From the NCBI GenBank assembly GCA_003168295.1, contig PMST01000538.1, forward strand, positions 11,311-19,178: a DNA stretch of 7,868 nucleotides, written 5' to 3'. The DNA is from Actinomycetota bacterium. GTDB taxonomy: Bacteria > Actinomycetota > Actinomycetes > Streptosporangiales > Streptosporangiaceae. This document shows positions 6,972-7,868 of the stretch, in pieces (the stretch's first letter is position 1; each line of letters begins with the position of its first letter). The position numbers and the translations under genes are program-made. Below the pieces are notes generated by a model. The model did not search any database, was not told the origin of the DNA, and saw nothing but the letters and a program-made list of their open reading frames with translations.

Positions 6972-7013
6972 GGACTGTCCCGGCCCGGGGGGCCAGCCCG
7001 ACGGGGGAAAGGC

Positions 7014-7019
7014 TAGGCT
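7014..7019 (+). promoter_or_regulatory. Candidate -10 box of sucC
   Basis: TAGGCT matches the actinobacterial -10 consensus, but no clear -35 is visible in the G/C-rich run before it. A start near 7026 gives a leader of about 52 nt before the GTG at 7078 and would place the in-frame ATG at 7024 outside the transcript. Confidence 0.35.
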
Positions 7020-7028
7020 GCCCATGAA

Positions 7029-7046
7029 CGCCGCACGTGCGCGGCG
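7029..7046 (+). promoter_or_regulatory. Palindrome in the sucC leader
   Basis: CGCCGC and GCGGCG flank a 6-nt loop, and within this lies a perfect 10-bp palindrome CGCACGTGCG (7032-7041). It sits just downstream of the candidate -10 box, where a repressor would block transcription or an RNA hairpin would form in the leader. No regulator can be named from the sequence. Confidence 0.35.
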
Positions 7047-7077
7047 GAACAAGTCGGAACCTAGAAACGGACCCCCG

Positions 7078-7868
7078 GTGGACCTGTTTGAGTTTCAGGC
7101 AAAGGAACTGTTCGCCGAGTACGGCGTCCCGGTGCAGCGAGGCAAGGTCGCCCGGACGGCCTCCGAAGCGCGCGAGATCGCCGCGGAGTTCGCTGCGGAA
7201 GGCCATCCGTTGGTGGTGGTGAAGGCGCAGGTGAAGACCGGCGGTCGCGGCAAGGCCGGCGGCGTGAAGCTGGCCCAAGGCCCCGATGAGGCCTACGACA
7301 AGGCCAGCCAGATCCTCGGCATGGACATCAAGGGCCACACCGTCTACACGGTCCTTATCGCCGAGGCCGTCGACATCGCGGCCGAGTACTACCTGTCCTT
7401 CCTGCTGGACCGGGCCAACCGCACGTTCTTGTCGATCTGCACGGTGCAGGGCGGCATGGAGATCGAGGAGGTCGCCCACAACACCCCGGAGGAAGTGGCG
7501 CGGATCCCGGTCTCGCCGATCGCTGGCGTGGACCGCGCCAAGGCGGCGGAGATCATCGCGGCCGGCCGCATCCCGGCGGAGGCCGCGGCCGGGGCCGCGC
7601 TGCTGGCTGAGCGGCTGTGGACCATGTTCGCCGACGAGGACGCCACGCTGGTCGAAGTCAATCCGATGGCGCTCACCGACGACGGTCAGGTCCTCGCCGT
7701 GGACGGCAAGGTGACGCTGGACGACAACGCCGCGTTCCGCCAGCAGCACGCCCGTTTCGACGACGTCAGCAACATCGATCCGATCGAGGCCCGGGCCAGG
7801 GAAAAGCACCTCAACTACGTCAAGCTCGACGGCGAGGTCGGCATCATCGGCAACGGCGCGGGCCTGGT
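7078..7868 (+). CDS. sucC: Succinyl-CoA synthetase (ADP-forming) beta subunit, N-terminal part (3' end outside window)
   Basis: Nucleotide- and metal-binding subunit of the TCA-cycle enzyme that interconverts succinyl-CoA and succinate with formation of ATP or GTP; it works as a complex with SucD in the cytosol. 263 of about 390 codons are present. The ATP-grasp part shows the start [25 protein letters not shown] with the nucleotide-binding Lys49, [10 protein letters not shown] (55-64), the [10 protein letters not shown] strand (103-112), and VEVNPM and AVDGK with the metal ligands Asn195 and Asp209 (equivalent to E. coli Asn199 and Asp213). GIIGNGAGL (255-263) opens the C-terminal ligase domain. 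The GTG at 7078 is chosen because homologs begin at this MDLFE position; a weak AAACGGA site precedes it by 6 nt. An in-frame ATG at 7024 could add 18 unconserved residues. sucD is expected directly downstream. Confidence 0.96.
   Translation, partial: MDLFEFQAKELFAEYGVPVQRGKVARTASEAREIAAEFAAEGHPLVVVKAQVKTGGRGKAGGVKLAQGPDEAYDKASQILGMDIKGHTVYTVLIAEAVDIAAEYYLSFLLDRANRTFLSICTVQGGMEIEEVAHNTPEEVARIPVSPIAGVDRAKAAEIIAAGRIPAEAAAGAALLAERLWTMFADEDATLVEVNPMALTDDGQVLAVDGKVTLDDNAAFRQQHARFDDVSNIDPIEARAREKHLNYVKLDGEVGIIGNGAGL

Noticed and set aside
6964..7809. Minus-strand open frame of 281 codons opposite sucC
   Set aside because: SucC on the + strand is unmistakable across this whole stretch; the antisense translation is His/Arg/Val-rich low complexity.

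Overview
The window is a piece of a high-GC actinobacterial chromosome (Actinomycetota). The evidence is strong G/C preference at third codon positions, GTG starts, a PcrA-type helicase with the actinobacterial C-terminal extension, a DUF6542-like membrane protein, an LCP protein with a LytR_C tail, and a succinyl-CoA synthetase beta subunit of actinobacterial type. The LCP subtype and the gene order suggest the Streptosporangiales/Streptomycetales side of the phylum, but this placement is only a guess.

Layout: (1) 2-1363 (+) holds the C-terminal part of ATP-dependent DNA helicase PcrA/UvrD, cut by the left edge. (2) 1339-2703 (-) is a convergent gene whose 3' end overlaps pcrA by 25 bp. It encodes a proline/glycine-rich four-helix membrane protein (DUF6542-like) with two tandem-repeat blocks. 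(3) 2704-2807 is a short divergent promoter region. (4) 2808-4325 (+) is a LytR-CpsA-Psr cell-wall ligase with a LytR_C domain. (5) 4326-4475 holds a small hairpin, a -10-like box and a 9-codon mini-ORF. (6) 4476-6896 (+) is an 806-residue ORF whose first ~115 residues are the front of a hormone-sensitive-lipase (HSL)-type alpha/beta hydrolase, running directly into ~690 residues of unrecognised helical protein. (7) 6897-7077 contains a strong inverted repeat (likely terminator) and the probable sucC promoter/leader. (8) 7078-7868 (+) is the first two thirds of sucC, cut by the right edge.

The genes do not form one pathway. PcrA (repair and transcription-coupled conflict resolution) and SucC (TCA cycle) are housekeeping genes. 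The LCP protein and the DUF6542-like protein act at the cell envelope and share a divergent promoter region, so they may be co-regulated. The 806-residue ORF is the main unexplained item. It looks like an in-frame joining of a decapitated esterase to an unknown protein, with a possible leaderless mini-ORF coupled to its start. I see no CRISPR array, tRNA, rRNA, insertion sequence or phage gene.
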